Below, piece by piece: positions 1 through 8,361 of a stretch of 64,000 nucleotides of DNA. Source of the DNA: Planctomycetia bacterium. GTDB lineage: Bacteria; Planctomycetota; Planctomycetia; Pirellulales; UBA1268. The DNA is taken from contig BJHK01000009.1 of the NCBI GenBank assembly GCA_014192425.1, positions 1 to 64,000 of the forward strand. Reading direction: 5' to 3'. The notes under the pieces were generated by a model. That model was not told where the DNA came from. It searched no databases and was given only the letters and a program-made list of their open reading frames with translations. Each line of letters begins with the position of its first letter. Within the stretch, counting starts at the first letter, position 1. The translations under genes and the position numbers were made by a program.

Positions 1-103
1 TCGCGTTTGGTCCACCGGCCGCCTCAGCGGCAATCACCGCAGCATTCGCAAGCAGCGATCCAACAACGGTTGCAACCGCAAGGCCGGAACGTATCAGCTT
101 CAT
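1..103 (-). CDS. N-terminus of a secreted protein, cut by the window edge
   Basis: An ATG at 101-103 (minus strand) opens a frame that runs off the left edge after 34 codons. The peptide begins MKLIRSGLAVATVVGSLLAN and continues with alanine-rich sequence: two basic residues, a hydrophobic core and small residues. This is a typical Sec signal peptide with likely cleavage near AEA at about residues 25-30. A strong ribosome binding site (AAAGGAGATCC) lies just before the ATG, which fixes the start. The function cannot be known because the mature part lies outside the window. The AT-rich palindromic stretch upstream is probably its promoter region. Confidence 0.75.
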   Translation of the reverse strand, partial: MKLIRSGLAVATVVGSLLANAAVIAAEAAGGPNA

Positions 104-111
104 AGGATCTC

Positions 112-175
112 CTTTTGTACCGCCAACTCTTAATTATACGGTTCCGTATATTTCCGGAACCACGCCGTATATCAC
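112..175 (-). promoter_or_regulatory. AT-rich promoter region with nested palindromes
   Basis: This stretch is much richer in A+T than its surroundings and lies directly upstream of the secreted-protein start at 103. Two overlapping inverted repeats are visible: ATACGG-TT-CCGTAT (136-149) and GGTTCC...GGAACC (140-161). A further CCGTAT copy lies at 165-170. The arrangement looks like an operator overlapping a promoter. No regulator can be named from sequence alone. Confidence 0.45.
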
Positions 176-534
176 CGACGGCTGGCCCGCGTTGTCAGTC
201 ACAACTTCAAGTGCGACAGAAACTTGCCAAACGCACGACCACGACGCCTTGACCTGTTAGGCAGCGTATACGCTCGATAACACCGCAACAAGACGGGCTC
301 GACGGCCGAGCAGGGCACCCGCGCGATCGACCGCCTCGATCCGACGGACGAGCCTACTCGTGTCGGTTTTGGTCGCCCGCTCGCCACAGCCCACCGGCAG
401 CCGCTCGGCTCTTCGGACGTGTACCAGGGCTCACGTCCCCCGCCGTCGCCACGTCGCACCCGCGGTAAGCCCGCCGCGGCTCCGTTCTGCCGGAAAACGT
501 CTCGCGCTGCCTGCGATCGCAGTCAGACCGGAAG
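176..534. other. Intergenic stretch without a recognisable gene
   Basis: This stretch lies between the promoter of the minus-strand secreted protein and the 3' end of clpX. Open frames exist on both strands, but their composition (Arg/Ser/Gly/Pro-rich) and lack of family resemblance fit random frames in GC-rich DNA. I see no RNA gene in it. Confidence 0.5.
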
Positions 535-561
535 CCCGCTCAGCAGGCTGAGTCAAGCGGG
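535..561 (-). terminator. Hairpin downstream of clpX
   Basis: CCCGCT (535-540) pairs with AGCGGG (556-561), and inside it CTCAG (539-543) pairs with CTGAG (548-552). It lies 16 bases past the clpX stop on the minus strand. No T-run follows, so it is a candidate terminator or 3' stabilising hairpin only. Confidence 0.35.
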
Positions 562-577
562 GCATTGCGTCCGTGCG

Positions 578-1867
578 TCAGGCGCTCTTGTGCCGCGGCT
601 CGCGGAGCGGCACCACGGCCTCGGTGCCGGCCACGTTCAACTCGTTGATCACGTAGGTGCTGCCCTGCTGCTCCGGCAGGTCGAACATGATGTCGAGCAT
701 CACGTCCTCCATGATCGACCGCAGGCCGCGGGCGCCCGTCTCCTTGCGCATCGCCTTGCGGGCGATCGCATGCAGGGCCTCGTCGGTGAATTCGAGCTGG
801 CAGTTCTCCAGGCCGAACATCTTCTGATACTGCTTGACCAGCGCGTTCTTCGGCTCCTTGAGCACCTTCACCAGCGCCGCCTCGTCGAGCGGCTGGAGCG
901 AGGAGATCACCGGCAGCCGGCCGACGAGTTCGGGGATCAGGCCGAATTCGAGGATGTCGTCGGAATCGACCTGCGGCAGGAGTTCGGCGAGGTCGGCGTC
1001 GGCGCGATGGCCGGTGGGCTGGCCAAAGCCGATCGTCCGCTTCCCCAGCCGGCGCGAGATGATCTTCTCGATGCCCACAAACGTCCCGCCGCAGATGAAG
1101 AGGATGTTCGAGGTGTCGATCTGGATGTACTGCTGCTCCGGATGCTTGCGGCCCCCCTGCGGCGGCACGTTGGCGACGGTGCCCTCGAGCATCTTCAGGA
1201 GCGCCTGCTGCACCCCCTCGCCCGACACGTCGCGGGTGATCGACACGTTCTGGCTGGTCTTGCCGATCTTGTCGATCTCGTCGATGTACAGCACGCCCCG
1301 CTGGGCGGCCTCGATGTCGAAGTCGGCGGCGTTGAGCAGCTTGAGGAGCAGGTTCTCCACGTCCTCGCCGACGTAGCCCGCCTCGGTGAGCGTGGTGGCA
1401 TCGCCGATCGCAAACGGCACGTCGAGGATCCGGGCCAGCGTCCGGGCGAGGAGCGTCTTGCCCGAGCCGGTCGGGCCGAGGAGGAGGATGTTCGACTTGT
1501 CGACCTCGACGTCCCCGGCCTCGCTCCCGAGGTTGAGCCGCTTGTAGTGGCTGTGGACGGCGACGGCCAGCACGCGCTTGGCGTGCTGCTGGCCGATCAC
1601 GTACTGGTCGAGGTGAGCGACGAGCTCGCGGGGAGAGGGGATCGTCGTGAAGAGTTGCTTGCTCGTGCCACGGCGCCGCTTCTCCTGGTCGAGGATCGAC
1701 TGGCAGAGGTCGATGCATTCGCCGCAGATGTAGACGTCGCCCGGACCTTCGACGAGCGGGCCGACGTCGCGGTAGCTCTTGCGGCAGAACGAGCAGAAGG
1801 CGTTCTTCTTGGTCGTCCCCCCGGCGCCCCGGCGCCCGAGACCGCCCACGTCTTTCCCTGATGGCAT
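578..1867 (-). CDS. clpX: ATP-dependent Clp protease ATP-binding subunit ClpX
   Basis: This is the AAA+ unfoldase that delivers substrates to the ClpP peptidase. Its 429 residues match the normal ClpX length. Visible elements in order are: the N-terminal C4 zinc-binding domain with Cys25, Cys28, Cys48 and Cys51; Walker A GPTGSGKT at 121-128; the pore-loop GYVG at 154-157; Walker [11 protein letters not shown] at 171-180; the RKH loop at 240-242; the ClpP-docking IGF at 299-301; and the sensor-2 motif GARGLRS near 378. Every catalytic and docking element is present, so it should work with ClpP, which is not in this window. The upstream small membrane-protein gene ends four bases before this start, so the two are probably co-transcribed. 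Confidence 0.98.
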   Translation of the reverse strand: MPSGKDVGGLGRRGAGGTTKKNAFCSFCRKSYRDVGPLVEGPGDVYICGECIDLCQSILDQEKRRRGTSKQLFTTIPSPRELVAHLDQYVIGQQHAKRVLAVAVHSHYKRLNLGSEAGDVEVDKSNILLLGPTGSGKTLLARTLARILDVPFAIGDATTLTEAGYVGEDVENLLLKLLNAADFDIEAAQRGVLYIDEIDKIGKTSQNVSITRDVSGEGVQQALLKMLEGTVANVPPQGGRKHPEQQYIQIDTSNILFICGGTFVGIEKIISRRLGKRTIGFGQPTGHRADADLAELLPQVDSDDILEFGLIPELVGRLPVISSLQPLDEAALVKVLKEPKNALVKQYQKMFGLENCQLEFTDEALHAIARKAMRKETGARGLRSIMEDVMLDIMFDLPEQQGSTYVINELNVAGTEAVVPLREPRHKSA

Positions 1868-1871
1868 TGAT

Positions 1872-2198
1872 TCACGTCCTCGTGGTTCTGGTCGGACCCC
1901 CGTCGTCGCCGGACGCCGGCCGGCGTTCCGGATGCCCGGGTGCGTCGATCCCGCTGCGCGGCTCGACGAGCGTTCTTATCTTTCGGTATTCCTCATCACT
2001 CAGCACACCATCGTCGCGGAGATTTTTGTAGCTGACGAGCGTCTTTACCCAATCGCCACGATCGTCAGTCGACCGCGCCATGGCCTTCTGCACCACGAGG
2101 ATCACCAGCACCCCGGCGAGCACCACCCCGACGACGACGCCGGCCAGGACGAGGGCTCGTTGAATCGCGCTCAGGTCCTGAAATCCAGCGGACGGCAT
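1872..2198 (-). CDS. Small membrane protein with SHOCT-like C-terminal segment
   Basis: A 108-residue protein read from the ATG at 2196-2198. An in-frame TTG at 2246 would add 16 arginine-rich residues and is less likely. After about 14 residues comes one long hydrophobic helix (about residues 15-36), then a cytoplasmic part containing [20 protein letters not shown]. That segment resembles the short SHOCT motif found at the C-termini of many small bacterial membrane proteins. A Pro/Gly/Arg-rich tail follows. The gene stops four bases before clpX begins, indicating one transcript. The function is unknown, and the SHOCT assignment is by eye. The start has no clear ribosome binding site. Confidence 0.6.
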   Translation of the reverse strand: MPSAGFQDLSAIQRALVLAGVVVGVVLAGVLVILVVQKAMARSTDDRGDWVKTLVSYKNLRDDGVLSDEEYRKIRTLVEPRSGIDAPGHPERRPASGDDGGPTRTTRT

Positions 2199-2352
2199 CG
2201 GCGAGGGAAGCCCGGGGAGACGGCGTCGGGCCCGGCCGCGTGGCAAGCCCGGACCCCATTATGGAACGCATGGCCCGAAAGGGTCCAGTAAACCGCCCGT
2301 CTTCCCTGCGCCGCCCGGCTTCCGGCCCGAAGCGCTCGATTCTGCCGATTGT

Positions 2353-2374
2353 CGGAAAAACAGTGAGTTTTCCG
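2353..2374 (+). promoter_or_regulatory. Inverted repeat in the leader of the Ig-like protein gene
   Basis: CGGAAAA (2353-2359) and TTTTCCG (2368-2374) form 7-bp arms around an 8-base spacer, 26 bases before the ATG at 2400. It could be an operator or a leader hairpin. There is no further evidence. Confidence 0.3.
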
Positions 2375-2399
2375 GGGGCGGCGGGCCGATAGACCATCC

Positions 2400-4154
2400 A
2401 TGAATCGGCTATCGACATCGCAGGCCCGACGTTCGTTCGCACCGCTGCTGCGGGTCGCGCGGTTGGTGCCGCTGGCCTGTGGCTGCCTGCTGGCAGCCAG
2501 CGCCGTGGCGGACGACGCCGGCAGCCGGGCAACGTTGCCGGACGTGGTGCGAACGAAGCACCGCACGTTCCAGATCCCGTTTCGCCCACCCCGGCCCCAG
2601 GATGCGGACACCGATTCCGCGCCGACGCGGATCGTGCTCGACGTCTCCCGCGACCTCGGCGTCACCTGGCAGGTGGCGGGAGAGACCGCCCCGGCGACCG
2701 GGTCACTCGCCTACACCGCCGACACCGACGGCGAGTATTGGTTCCGCCTCAGGGCGATCGACCGCAAGGGGCGGACCCGCGGCGGCGCCGGCCCGGACAT
2801 GCGCGTCCTCGTGGATGCGGCGGGTCCGAGGCTCGCGGCCCGCGTCTGGAAGGGCAGCGACGGCGAGATCATCTGCCGCTACGCCGCCGCCGACGATTCA
2901 CTGCGTCTGGAGACGATGACGCTCGAGTATCGCGGTCCGGCCGATCCGGCCTGGAAGAGCGTCGCCATCCAGCCGGTGCTGTCGCGCGAGTCGCCGGCCC
3001 ATGCCGTCGGCGAGGAAATCTGGTGGGCGGGCGAGAAGGTCGAGTCGCTGGCGGTGAAGATCGTGATTTCCGATTCCTCCGGCAACGTCACCACCCGGCA
3101 GTTCAAACTCGAGACCACAGACCCGCAGGTTGACCAAGCGACGCTCGCCAAGGAGATCGGCGTGCCGCCGCTGCCGGAGGCCTCGGCGACCATCGTTGCC
3201 TCCGCGTCGCAGCCTGCTGGCAGCCCGGTGACGACGACCGATCACGCCGCCGCGGGCACCGGTCCCGGCAGCCAGCCGTCCGGATGGCCCGCGGAAACCG
3301 GAAGTCCGTGGACGGGCGACCAACCGGCCGGCAGCGGGGCAGCAGGCCGCGGCCGCAGCGTCCTCGTCCGTCGTCTCGAAGCCAACGCCGCGTTCCTGCC
3401 CCGGTCAGAGGCCGACCTGGCGACACGGTTCTCCACGACGCCGCACCGGCAGCCTGCCGCGGCGGAAGTGCCGGTGGCCGGTACGGGACAGCCGCTCACC
3501 TACCAGGGCAAGCCGCTGCACATCGCCCGCTCGCGCCGCTTCGCCTGGGACTACGAGGTGCCGGCCCCGACGGCGGCCGGCCGACTGCGGGCCGAGCTGT
3601 GGTGCACCCGCGACGGCGGCGTCACCTGGCAGCGGGCCGCCATCGACGAGGATGGCCGAAGCCCGATCGACGTCCAGCTCGGTGCCGCCGGCCTGTACGG
3701 CGTTCGCCTGGAGATGGTGGCCGACGCGCCCGATGCGGGCACCGGTCCTCGGTCGGGAGACGCGCCGGAAGCCTGGCTGGGAGTCGACGAGGAACCCCCG
3801 CAAGTCGAGATGCTCGGCGTCGCCCGCGACGAGGCGAGCCCCAACGCCGATTCCGGCCTCGTGATCCGCTACGCTTCCCGCGATCCGCTCTTGGCGCCGC
3901 GTTCCACCCGGATCCTGTACTCGCCCCATACCGAGGGGCCGTGGGCGACCGTCGCCGAGGGGCTGGAGAACAAGGGGGAATACACGTGGCGGCCCGACCG
4001 GGGAGTGCCCGCCCGGGTGCACATCCGGGTCGAGGTCACCGACGCGGCCGGCAACGTGGGCGCGGCCTCGACCCCCGAGGCGATCTCGGTCGCCGCCCCG
4101 CGGTTCATCGGCAAGCTCGGCGGACTGCGGTCCGCTCCCGGCCAGGATCCCTGA
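2400..4154 (+). CDS. Secreted protein with duplicated Ig/fibronectin-like modules
   Basis: A 584-residue protein with a signal peptide (about residues 1-37, hydrophobic core LVPLACGCLLAASAVA, then ADD). The mature part shows two similar halves. An early module has SRDLGVTWQ and DGEYWFRLRAIDRKG. A later one (about 365-450) has TRDGGVTWQRA and AGLYGVRLEMVADA. Each is followed by a beta-rich stretch ending in wording such as ITDAAGNVG that is common in bacterial Ig-like folds. A low-complexity Ala/Pro/Gly linker (about 255-320) joins them. I do not recognise an enzyme motif. A structural or cell-surface role is inferred from the architecture alone. It faces away from the clpX operon. Confidence 0.7.
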   Translation: MNRLSTSQARRSFAPLLRVARLVPLACGCLLAASAVADDAGSRATLPDVVRTKHRTFQIPFRPPRPQDADTDSAPTRIVLDVSRDLGVTWQVAGETAPATGSLAYTADTDGEYWFRLRAIDRKGRTRGGAGPDMRVLVDAAGPRLAARVWKGSDGEIICRYAAADDSLRLETMTLEYRGPADPAWKSVAIQPVLSRESPAHAVGEEIWWAGEKVESLAVKIVISDSSGNVTTRQFKLETTDPQVDQATLAKEIGVPPLPEASATIVASASQPAGSPVTTTDHAAAGTGPGSQPSGWPAETGSPWTGDQPAGSGAAGRGRSVLVRRLEANAAFLPRSEADLATRFSTTPHRQPAAAEVPVAGTGQPLTYQGKPLHIARSRRFAWDYEVPAPTAAGRLRAELWCTRDGGVTWQRAAIDEDGRSPIDVQLGAAGLYGVRLEMVADAPDAGTGPRSGDAPEAWLGVDEEPPQVEMLGVARDEASPNADSGLVIRYASRDPLLAPRSTRILYSPHTEGPWATVAEGLENKGEYTWRPDRGVPARVHIRVEVTDAAGNVGAASTPEAISVAAPRFIGKLGGLRSAPGQDP

Positions 4155-4183
4155 AGCCATTCGCGCGGCGGGGCGCCGGCAAA

Positions 4184-4250
4184 AAAAGGTGCCAGCCACC
4201 AAATCTGGGCAACCTGCCAAATTGCCCCGATCTTGTGGCTGGCACCTTTT
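4184..4250. repeat. 67-bp near-perfect palindrome flanked by 9-bp direct repeats
   Basis: Two 29-base arms (4184-4212 and 4222-4250) are inverted copies with 26 of 29 positions matching, separated by 9 bases. The outer 16 bases of each arm, AAAAGGTGCCAGCCAC and its complement, match perfectly. The 9-mer GGCGCCGGC occurs directly on both sides (4172-4180 and 4253-4261), as expected for a target-site duplication. The element sits between a stop codon and the holA start. It looks like a MITE or REP-type unit. It could also act as a transcription terminator, because the plus-strand hairpin ends in TTTT. Confidence 0.75.
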
Positions 4251-4292
4251 CAGGCGCCGGCTGCGGTACGATGCCGCCCGGAGGCACGACGC

Positions 4293-5426
4293 ATGGCCGG
4301 TGGACAGACTGCCCTGGAGATTCTCGCCGCGGCCGAGGACTGGTCACTTGGCGAGCCGACGATCGTCGTCCTCCACGGCGACGAGCCGTTCCTTGCCGGC
4401 CGGATGCTGGCCCTTCTCCGCGACCGGCTCAGCCCCGACGAGGCCGACCGGGACTGGGCATGGCGGGAATTCGACGGCGCCGCCGAGCTCGACCCGCGCA
4501 CCGTGTTCGACGAGGCCGCCACGCTGCCGATGTTCGCCGGCGCCACCCGGGCGGCCGTCGTGCGCAACGCCGACGCCTTCGTGACCGGCGCCCGCGAACT
4601 GCTGGAGACGATCGCCGCCGGCCCGCGCGGCCGACGCGGACTCGTGATCCTCGAGGTCCGCACGTTCCCGGCGACCACCCGCCTCGCCAAGGCGGTCGCC
4701 AAGGCGGGCCTCGCGATCGACGTCGCGATCCCGCAGCGGTTCGACGTCGCCGCCTGGGTCCGCGGCTGGGCGAAGTCGCGGCACGACATCCTCCTCGCCG
4801 CGGCAACCGCCCACACGCTCGTCGAACGCCTCGCCGGCGAACTCGGCCAGATCGACCAGGCGTTGGCCCGGCTCGCCGCCGCCGTCCCGCCCGCCGACCG
4901 GAAGCGGCCCATCCCGCCGGAGGCCTGCGATGACTTCGCCAGTTCGCCGCGCGAGCAGACGGCCTGGGGGATGATCGACGCGGCCGCGGCCGGCCAGACC
5001 GCGCCCGCCATTCGCCAACTCGACGAGCTGCTCGCGGCCGGCGAGAACCCGATCGCCATCGCCGCGCAGATCGGCTCGGTGCTGCGGAAGGTCTCGACCG
5101 CGGCCCGTCTTCTCGCCCTTCCCGCCGACGCCGGCCGGCCGGCCGGCGTCGATGCGGCGCTTCGCGAGGCGGGCGTGGCCGCCTGGCCGAAGGCCATGGA
5201 GCAGGCCCGCGCGGCCCTCGCCCAACTCGGCCCGCGCCGGTCGCGGCTCCTCCCGGTCTGGCAGCTCGACCTCGATCGGCAGCTCAAGGGGGACGCCTCC
5301 CGCGGTCTGCGCGCGAGGCTGGCCGTGGAGCGTTTCTTCTGCATGATGACACGGCGAGCGGACGGCGATGCAGCGGGCCCGGGCGGGCCGCGCCCCGCCG
5401 CCGTCGGGCAGGAGAAGCGGCGTTGA
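4293..5426 (+). CDS. holA: DNA polymerase III subunit delta
   Basis: The clamp-loader delta subunit opens the beta sliding clamp. The 377-residue protein begins at the ATG at 4293, which has GGAGG a few bases upstream. An in-frame start at 4233 would lie inside the palindromic repeat and is rejected. The family pattern is seen: an N-terminal region with [14 protein letters not shown] (the degenerate nucleotide-binding start typical of HolA) and a middle with [21 protein letters not shown]-terminal collar domain follows, with [17 protein letters not shown] and [15 protein letters not shown]. Its stop overlaps the purB start (TTGA), so the two genes are translationally coupled. Confidence 0.9.
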   Translation: MAGGQTALEILAAAEDWSLGEPTIVVLHGDEPFLAGRMLALLRDRLSPDEADRDWAWREFDGAAELDPRTVFDEAATLPMFAGATRAAVVRNADAFVTGARELLETIAAGPRGRRGLVILEVRTFPATTRLAKAVAKAGLAIDVAIPQRFDVAAWVRGWAKSRHDILLAAATAHTLVERLAGELGQIDQALARLAAAVPPADRKRPIPPEACDDFASSPREQTAWGMIDAAAAGQTAPAIRQLDELLAAGENPIAIAAQIGSVLRKVSTAARLLALPADAGRPAGVDAALREAGVAAWPKAMEQARAALAQLGPRRSRLLPVWQLDLDRQLKGDASRGLRARLAVERFFCMMTRRADGDAAGPGGPRPAAVGQEKRR

Positions 5427-6865
5427 ACCAGAAGCAAGCGACCGATCCCCGCGACCTGTGGGACAACCCCCTGGCCGCCCGCTACGCATCGGCCGAGATG
5501 ACCCGGACGTGGAGCGACAACCATCGCTACCGCCTCTGGCGTCAGGCCTGGCTGGTGCTGGCGGAGGCCGAGGCAGAACTGGGGCTGCCGATCACGTCCG
5601 CGCAGCTCGCCGAGATGCGGGCCAACGTGGAGACGATCGACTTCGCCCGCGCGGCCGAGTACGAGCGGCGGATGCGGCACGACGTCTTCGCCCACCTCCA
5701 CGCCTTCGGCGACGCCGCCCCGCAGGCCCGGCCGATCATCCACCTCGGTGCCACCAGCGCCTACGTCACCGACAACGTCGACCTGATCCTGATCCGCGAG
5801 TCGCTCGACCTCGTGGCCGGCCGGCTGGCGACCGTGATCGAGCACCTCGCCGCGCGGGCCATGGAGACGAAGGACCTCGTCTGCCTCGGCCGCACGCATC
5901 TCCAGCCCGCGCAGCCAACGACGATCGGCAAGCGGATCTGCCTCTGGATCCACGACCTGCTCCTCGACCTCGAGGAGGTCATGCATCGCCGCAAGCTCCT
6001 CCGCGCCCGCGGCGTGAAGGGGACGACCGGCACGCAGGCCAGCTTCCTCGAGCTCTTTGCCGGCGACCATGCGAAGGTCCGCCGGCTCGACGAGCTCGTG
6101 GCCCGCAAGCTCGGCTTCCATTCCTCCTACGAAGTCACCGGCCAGACCTACACCCGCAAGGTCGATTCCCAGGTGACCGCGGCCCTGTCCGGAGTCGCCG
6201 AGTCGACCCACAAGGCGGGCAACGACCTCCGGCTCGCCGCCGCCTGGGGGGAGCTCGAGGAGCCGTTCGAGCAGGACCAGGTCGGCTCCTCGGCAATGCC
6301 CTACAAGCGCAACCCGATGCGGGCCGAGCGGATGTGCGGCCTGGCCCGGTTCGCGATGGGGCTGCACGTGACGTCGGGGCAGACGGCGGCGGTGCAGTGG
6401 ATGGAGCGGACGCTCGACGACTCCGCCCCGCGCCGGCTCGTGCTCCCGCAGGCGTTTCTCGCCACCGACGCCCAGCTCGTGATCTACGCCAACATCGCGG
6501 CCGGCCTCGTCGTCCTCCCCGGCGGCATCCGCCGCAACCTGGAGGCCCATCTGCCGTTCCTCGCCAGCGAGCGGATCTTGATGGCCGCCACGACGGCAGG
6601 CGGCGACCGGCAGACGCTCCACGAGTCGCTCCGGCAGCACAGCCATGCGGCCACGGCCCGGATCCGCGCGGGGCACGACAACGACCTCGTCGCCCGCCTC
6701 GGTGCCGATCCGCTCTTCGCAGGCATCGACCTCGAGGCGGCCATGGAGACCCGCGGCCTCGCCGGCCGCGCTGCCGCGCAGGTGGAGGAGTTCGTGTCCA
6801 CGGCCGTCCGGGCCGCCCTCGACGAGTGCCCCTATCGCGCCGCCGAATCCGCCCTCCGCGTCTGA
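5423..6865 (+). CDS. purB: Adenylosuccinate lyase, eukaryotic-type
   Basis: This lyase acts twice in purine synthesis, splitting SAICAR and adenylosuccinate with release of fumarate. It has 480 residues and starts with TTG, preceded by GGAGAA and overlapping the holA stop. The fumarase/aspartase-superfamily signature [15 protein letters not shown] is at about 292-306. Histidine-bearing active-site motifs are [12 protein letters not shown] (about 109-120) and [12 protein letters not shown]. Wording such as [25 protein letters not shown] and [13 protein letters not shown] follows the animal/fungal ADSL sequence far more closely than the short Bacillus-type PurB. The active site appears complete. 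Confidence 0.95.
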   Translation: MNQKQATDPRDLWDNPLAARYASAEMTRTWSDNHRYRLWRQAWLVLAEAEAELGLPITSAQLAEMRANVETIDFARAAEYERRMRHDVFAHLHAFGDAAPQARPIIHLGATSAYVTDNVDLILIRESLDLVAGRLATVIEHLAARAMETKDLVCLGRTHLQPAQPTTIGKRICLWIHDLLLDLEEVMHRRKLLRARGVKGTTGTQASFLELFAGDHAKVRRLDELVARKLGFHSSYEVTGQTYTRKVDSQVTAALSGVAESTHKAGNDLRLAAAWGELEEPFEQDQVGSSAMPYKRNPMRAERMCGLARFAMGLHVTSGQTAAVQWMERTLDDSAPRRLVLPQAFLATDAQLVIYANIAAGLVVLPGGIRRNLEAHLPFLASERILMAATTAGGDRQTLHESLRQHSHAATARIRAGHDNDLVARLGADPLFAGIDLEAAMETRGLAGRAAAQVEEFVSTAVRAALDECPYRAAESALRV

Positions 6866-6942
6866 CCGACACGGCACGATCAGTCTGGAGCGTCTATCGG
6901 CCAGAAGATCGAGGCATGCAGTCGCGGCGATCGCGGAGACGA

Positions 6943-7073
6943 GGGGTTGCCCGTGCCATGGAGCCGGCGTTGCTGACAAGCGGAGACAGGATGTCGAAGC
7001 GCAGGCAGCATCGAGTGAGCGAAGGGCATGACGCCCGTAGCGAACGTCCGAGCGACATGGCACGGGCAACCCC
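6943..7073. repeat. Dispersed hairpin element, copy A
   Basis: The 131-bp element is bounded by perfect 18-bp inverted repeats, GGGGTTGCCCGTGCCATG (6943-6960) and its complement (7056-7073). The interior shares blocks with copy B at 16058-16196: GGAGCCGGCGT, CGAAGCGCAGGCAG and CGAGTGAGCGA. The element lies between the convergent genes purB and fur. The arms differ between the copies in a compensating way, which supports a selected hairpin. Confidence 0.8.
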
Positions 7074-7108
7074 GACTCGCGGTGGTGCGTGCTCTTTCAG
7101 GCTGTCGC

Positions 7109-7615
7109 TCACACCCGGTCTTGGTGCCTCGACCGGCTGCGCTGGCTGCGGCAGTCGCTGCACAGGCCGGAGACGATCAGCCGGTGCCCCTGCGGCCTGA
7201 ACTTGTGCTGCGCGGCCACTGCCGCGCAGATCCTCGCGACCTCGTCGCTGGAAAACTCGATCAGCTTCTGGCAGCCGGTGCAGTAGAGATGGTCGTGCTG
7301 CGGGTAGCCGTAATCGTGCTCGTAGACGGCGCGGCCGGCGAGCACCATCTTGCGGAGCAGCCCCGCCTCCACCATCTCGGCGAGCGTCCGGTAGACCGTG
7401 GGCCGGCTGGCCCGGGCACCGGCCGGCGTCCGCCGCAGGCCGGCGAGGAGTTGCTCGGCGTCGAAGTGCTCGTGGTGACTGGCGACGTGATCGACGATCG
7501 CCTCGCGCTGCCGGGTGATCCGCTTGCCGCGGGTGCGCAAGAACTCCGCAAACCGCTCCCGCGGCGACAGCGCCACCTCGACGGTGCCGAGCGAAAACTC
7601 CGACGCGAGTGCCAC
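7109..7615 (-). CDS. Fur-family metal-dependent transcriptional regulator
   Basis: A 168-residue protein with the two-part Fur architecture. The N-terminal winged helix (about 15-90) includes RITRQREAIVDHV and SRPTVYRTLAEMVEAGLL, the recognition helix region. The dimerisation domain follows, with the HDHLYCTGCQKLIEF metal motif and a second CSDC pair near the C-terminus, giving a structural zinc C4 site. HHEHFDAEQL supplies histidines of the regulatory metal site. It could be Fur, Zur or PerR; the sequence alone does not separate these. It lies tail to tail with purB across hairpin element A. Confidence 0.9.
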   Translation of the reverse strand: MALASEFSLGTVEVALSPRERFAEFLRTRGKRITRQREAIVDHVASHHEHFDAEQLLAGLRRTPAGARASRPTVYRTLAEMVEAGLLRKMVLAGRAVYEHDYGYPQHDHLYCTGCQKLIEFSSDEVARICAAVAAQHKFRPQGHRLIVSGLCSDCRSQRSRSRHQDRV

Positions 7616-7678
7616 GTGCCAGCCTCCTGCCGGACATTCTAACGCAGCCGGTCGGCCGGGGGGATGGGCGGGAATGCC

Positions 7679-7708
7679 GACGGCCGGACCGCAAGCGGTC
7701 CGGCCGTC
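7679..7708 (-). terminator. Strong hairpin after flgM
   Basis: GACGGCCGGACCGC (7679-7692) and GCGGTCCGGCCGTC (7695-7708) are perfect 14-bp arms around two bases. It lies 43 bases beyond the flgM stop and before the fur start. No T-run follows on the minus strand, so it is a stable hairpin that probably ends the flagellar transcript. Confidence 0.5.
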
Positions 7709-7751
7709 ATGAATCAGATTGGGCCGCAGTCAGGAAACCTGACGCTGCCGC

Positions 7752-8036
7752 TCAGCCGAGGCGGTCGAGCAGCCGCTCGAGGGCCAGGTCGAGCTTCTCG
7801 GGCGTCTCGTAGGAGCCGTCGGCGATGGCCGCCCGGATCGCATTGACGCGATCGAAGCGGACGTCGGCCGTGGCACCGGCGGCGGACACCGCGTCCACCG
7901 ACAGCGTGACGGCGTCCTGCACCTCGGTCACGCCCTGCTGCCGCGCCGCAGCCTGCGTCGACTCCAGCGCCTCGACGCCCTTGACGGCGTTCACGCCCTG
8001 CGAACCGTGTGTGGAAAAAACACCCCAGATGTTCAT
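7752..8036 (-). CDS. flgM: Anti-sigma-28 factor FlgM
   Basis: FlgM binds and inhibits the flagellar sigma factor until the hook-basal body is finished and FlgM is exported. The 94-residue frame starts at the ATG at 8034-8036, which has AAGGAGAG upstream. The C-terminal helix pair RFDRVNAIRAAIADGSYETP followed by EKLDLALERLLDRL is the sigma-binding region of the family. The N-terminal half is polar and probably disordered, as in known FlgM. It is the next gene after the sigma factor it should control, with a 325-base gap, and flhA is upstream of both. Confidence 0.85.
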   Translation of the reverse strand: MNIWGVFSTHGSQGVNAVKGVEALESTQAAARQQGVTEVQDAVTLSVDAVSAAGATADVRFDRVNAIRAAIADGSYETPEKLDLALERLLDRLG

Positions 8037-8361
8037 CGTCGCTCTCCTTGGCCGACAGGTTTTGTTCCGATCCCCGCGATTCCCCGACCCGGAGGACGAT
8101 ACGCACGTCACTGCCGGCTGGTTCGGTTCGTCGTCAGGTTCGTCTCGCCCGTCCGCTCCTTCCCATTCTTGCCGCGCTCCCGCGTTCCGGCGACACCAGT
8201 CGTCGAACAGCGGCCGGTCGGTTGTCGCCGCCCGGTCGCCGCGGCCAATCATTCTTCATCGGCAGTACCAGCCCGCCGACTGAAGGGAAATTTCAGGCTG
8301 CCCGTTTTTTCCGATCCTGCCGATCTGATTCCTTCCCAGAGCCCCCAGTCCTCCCGATCGA
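8037..8361 (-). promoter_or_regulatory. Gap between sigma factor and flgM, possible flgM promoter
   Basis: This stretch is 325 bases without a convincing gene; an N-terminal extension of flgM that is open here looks non-coding. The minus strand carries GCCGATGA (8256-8263), similar to a sigma-28 minus-10 element. No good minus-35 partner is found at standard spacing. FlgM may therefore have its own promoter. Confidence 0.3.

Noticed and set aside
199-459. 86-residue open frame on the minus strand
   Set aside because: Arg/Ser/Gly-rich composition, no ribosome binding site and no family resemblance. It is typical of chance frames in GC-rich DNA.
419-1861. 480-residue open frame antisense to clpX
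   Set aside because: It mirrors the third-position GC bias of clpX and contains no protein-like motif. clpX on the other strand is certain.
4250-7069. 939-residue open frame antisense to holA and purB
   Set aside because: It covers two certain plus-strand genes, and its composition (Arg/Ala/Gly) is that of an antisense shadow.
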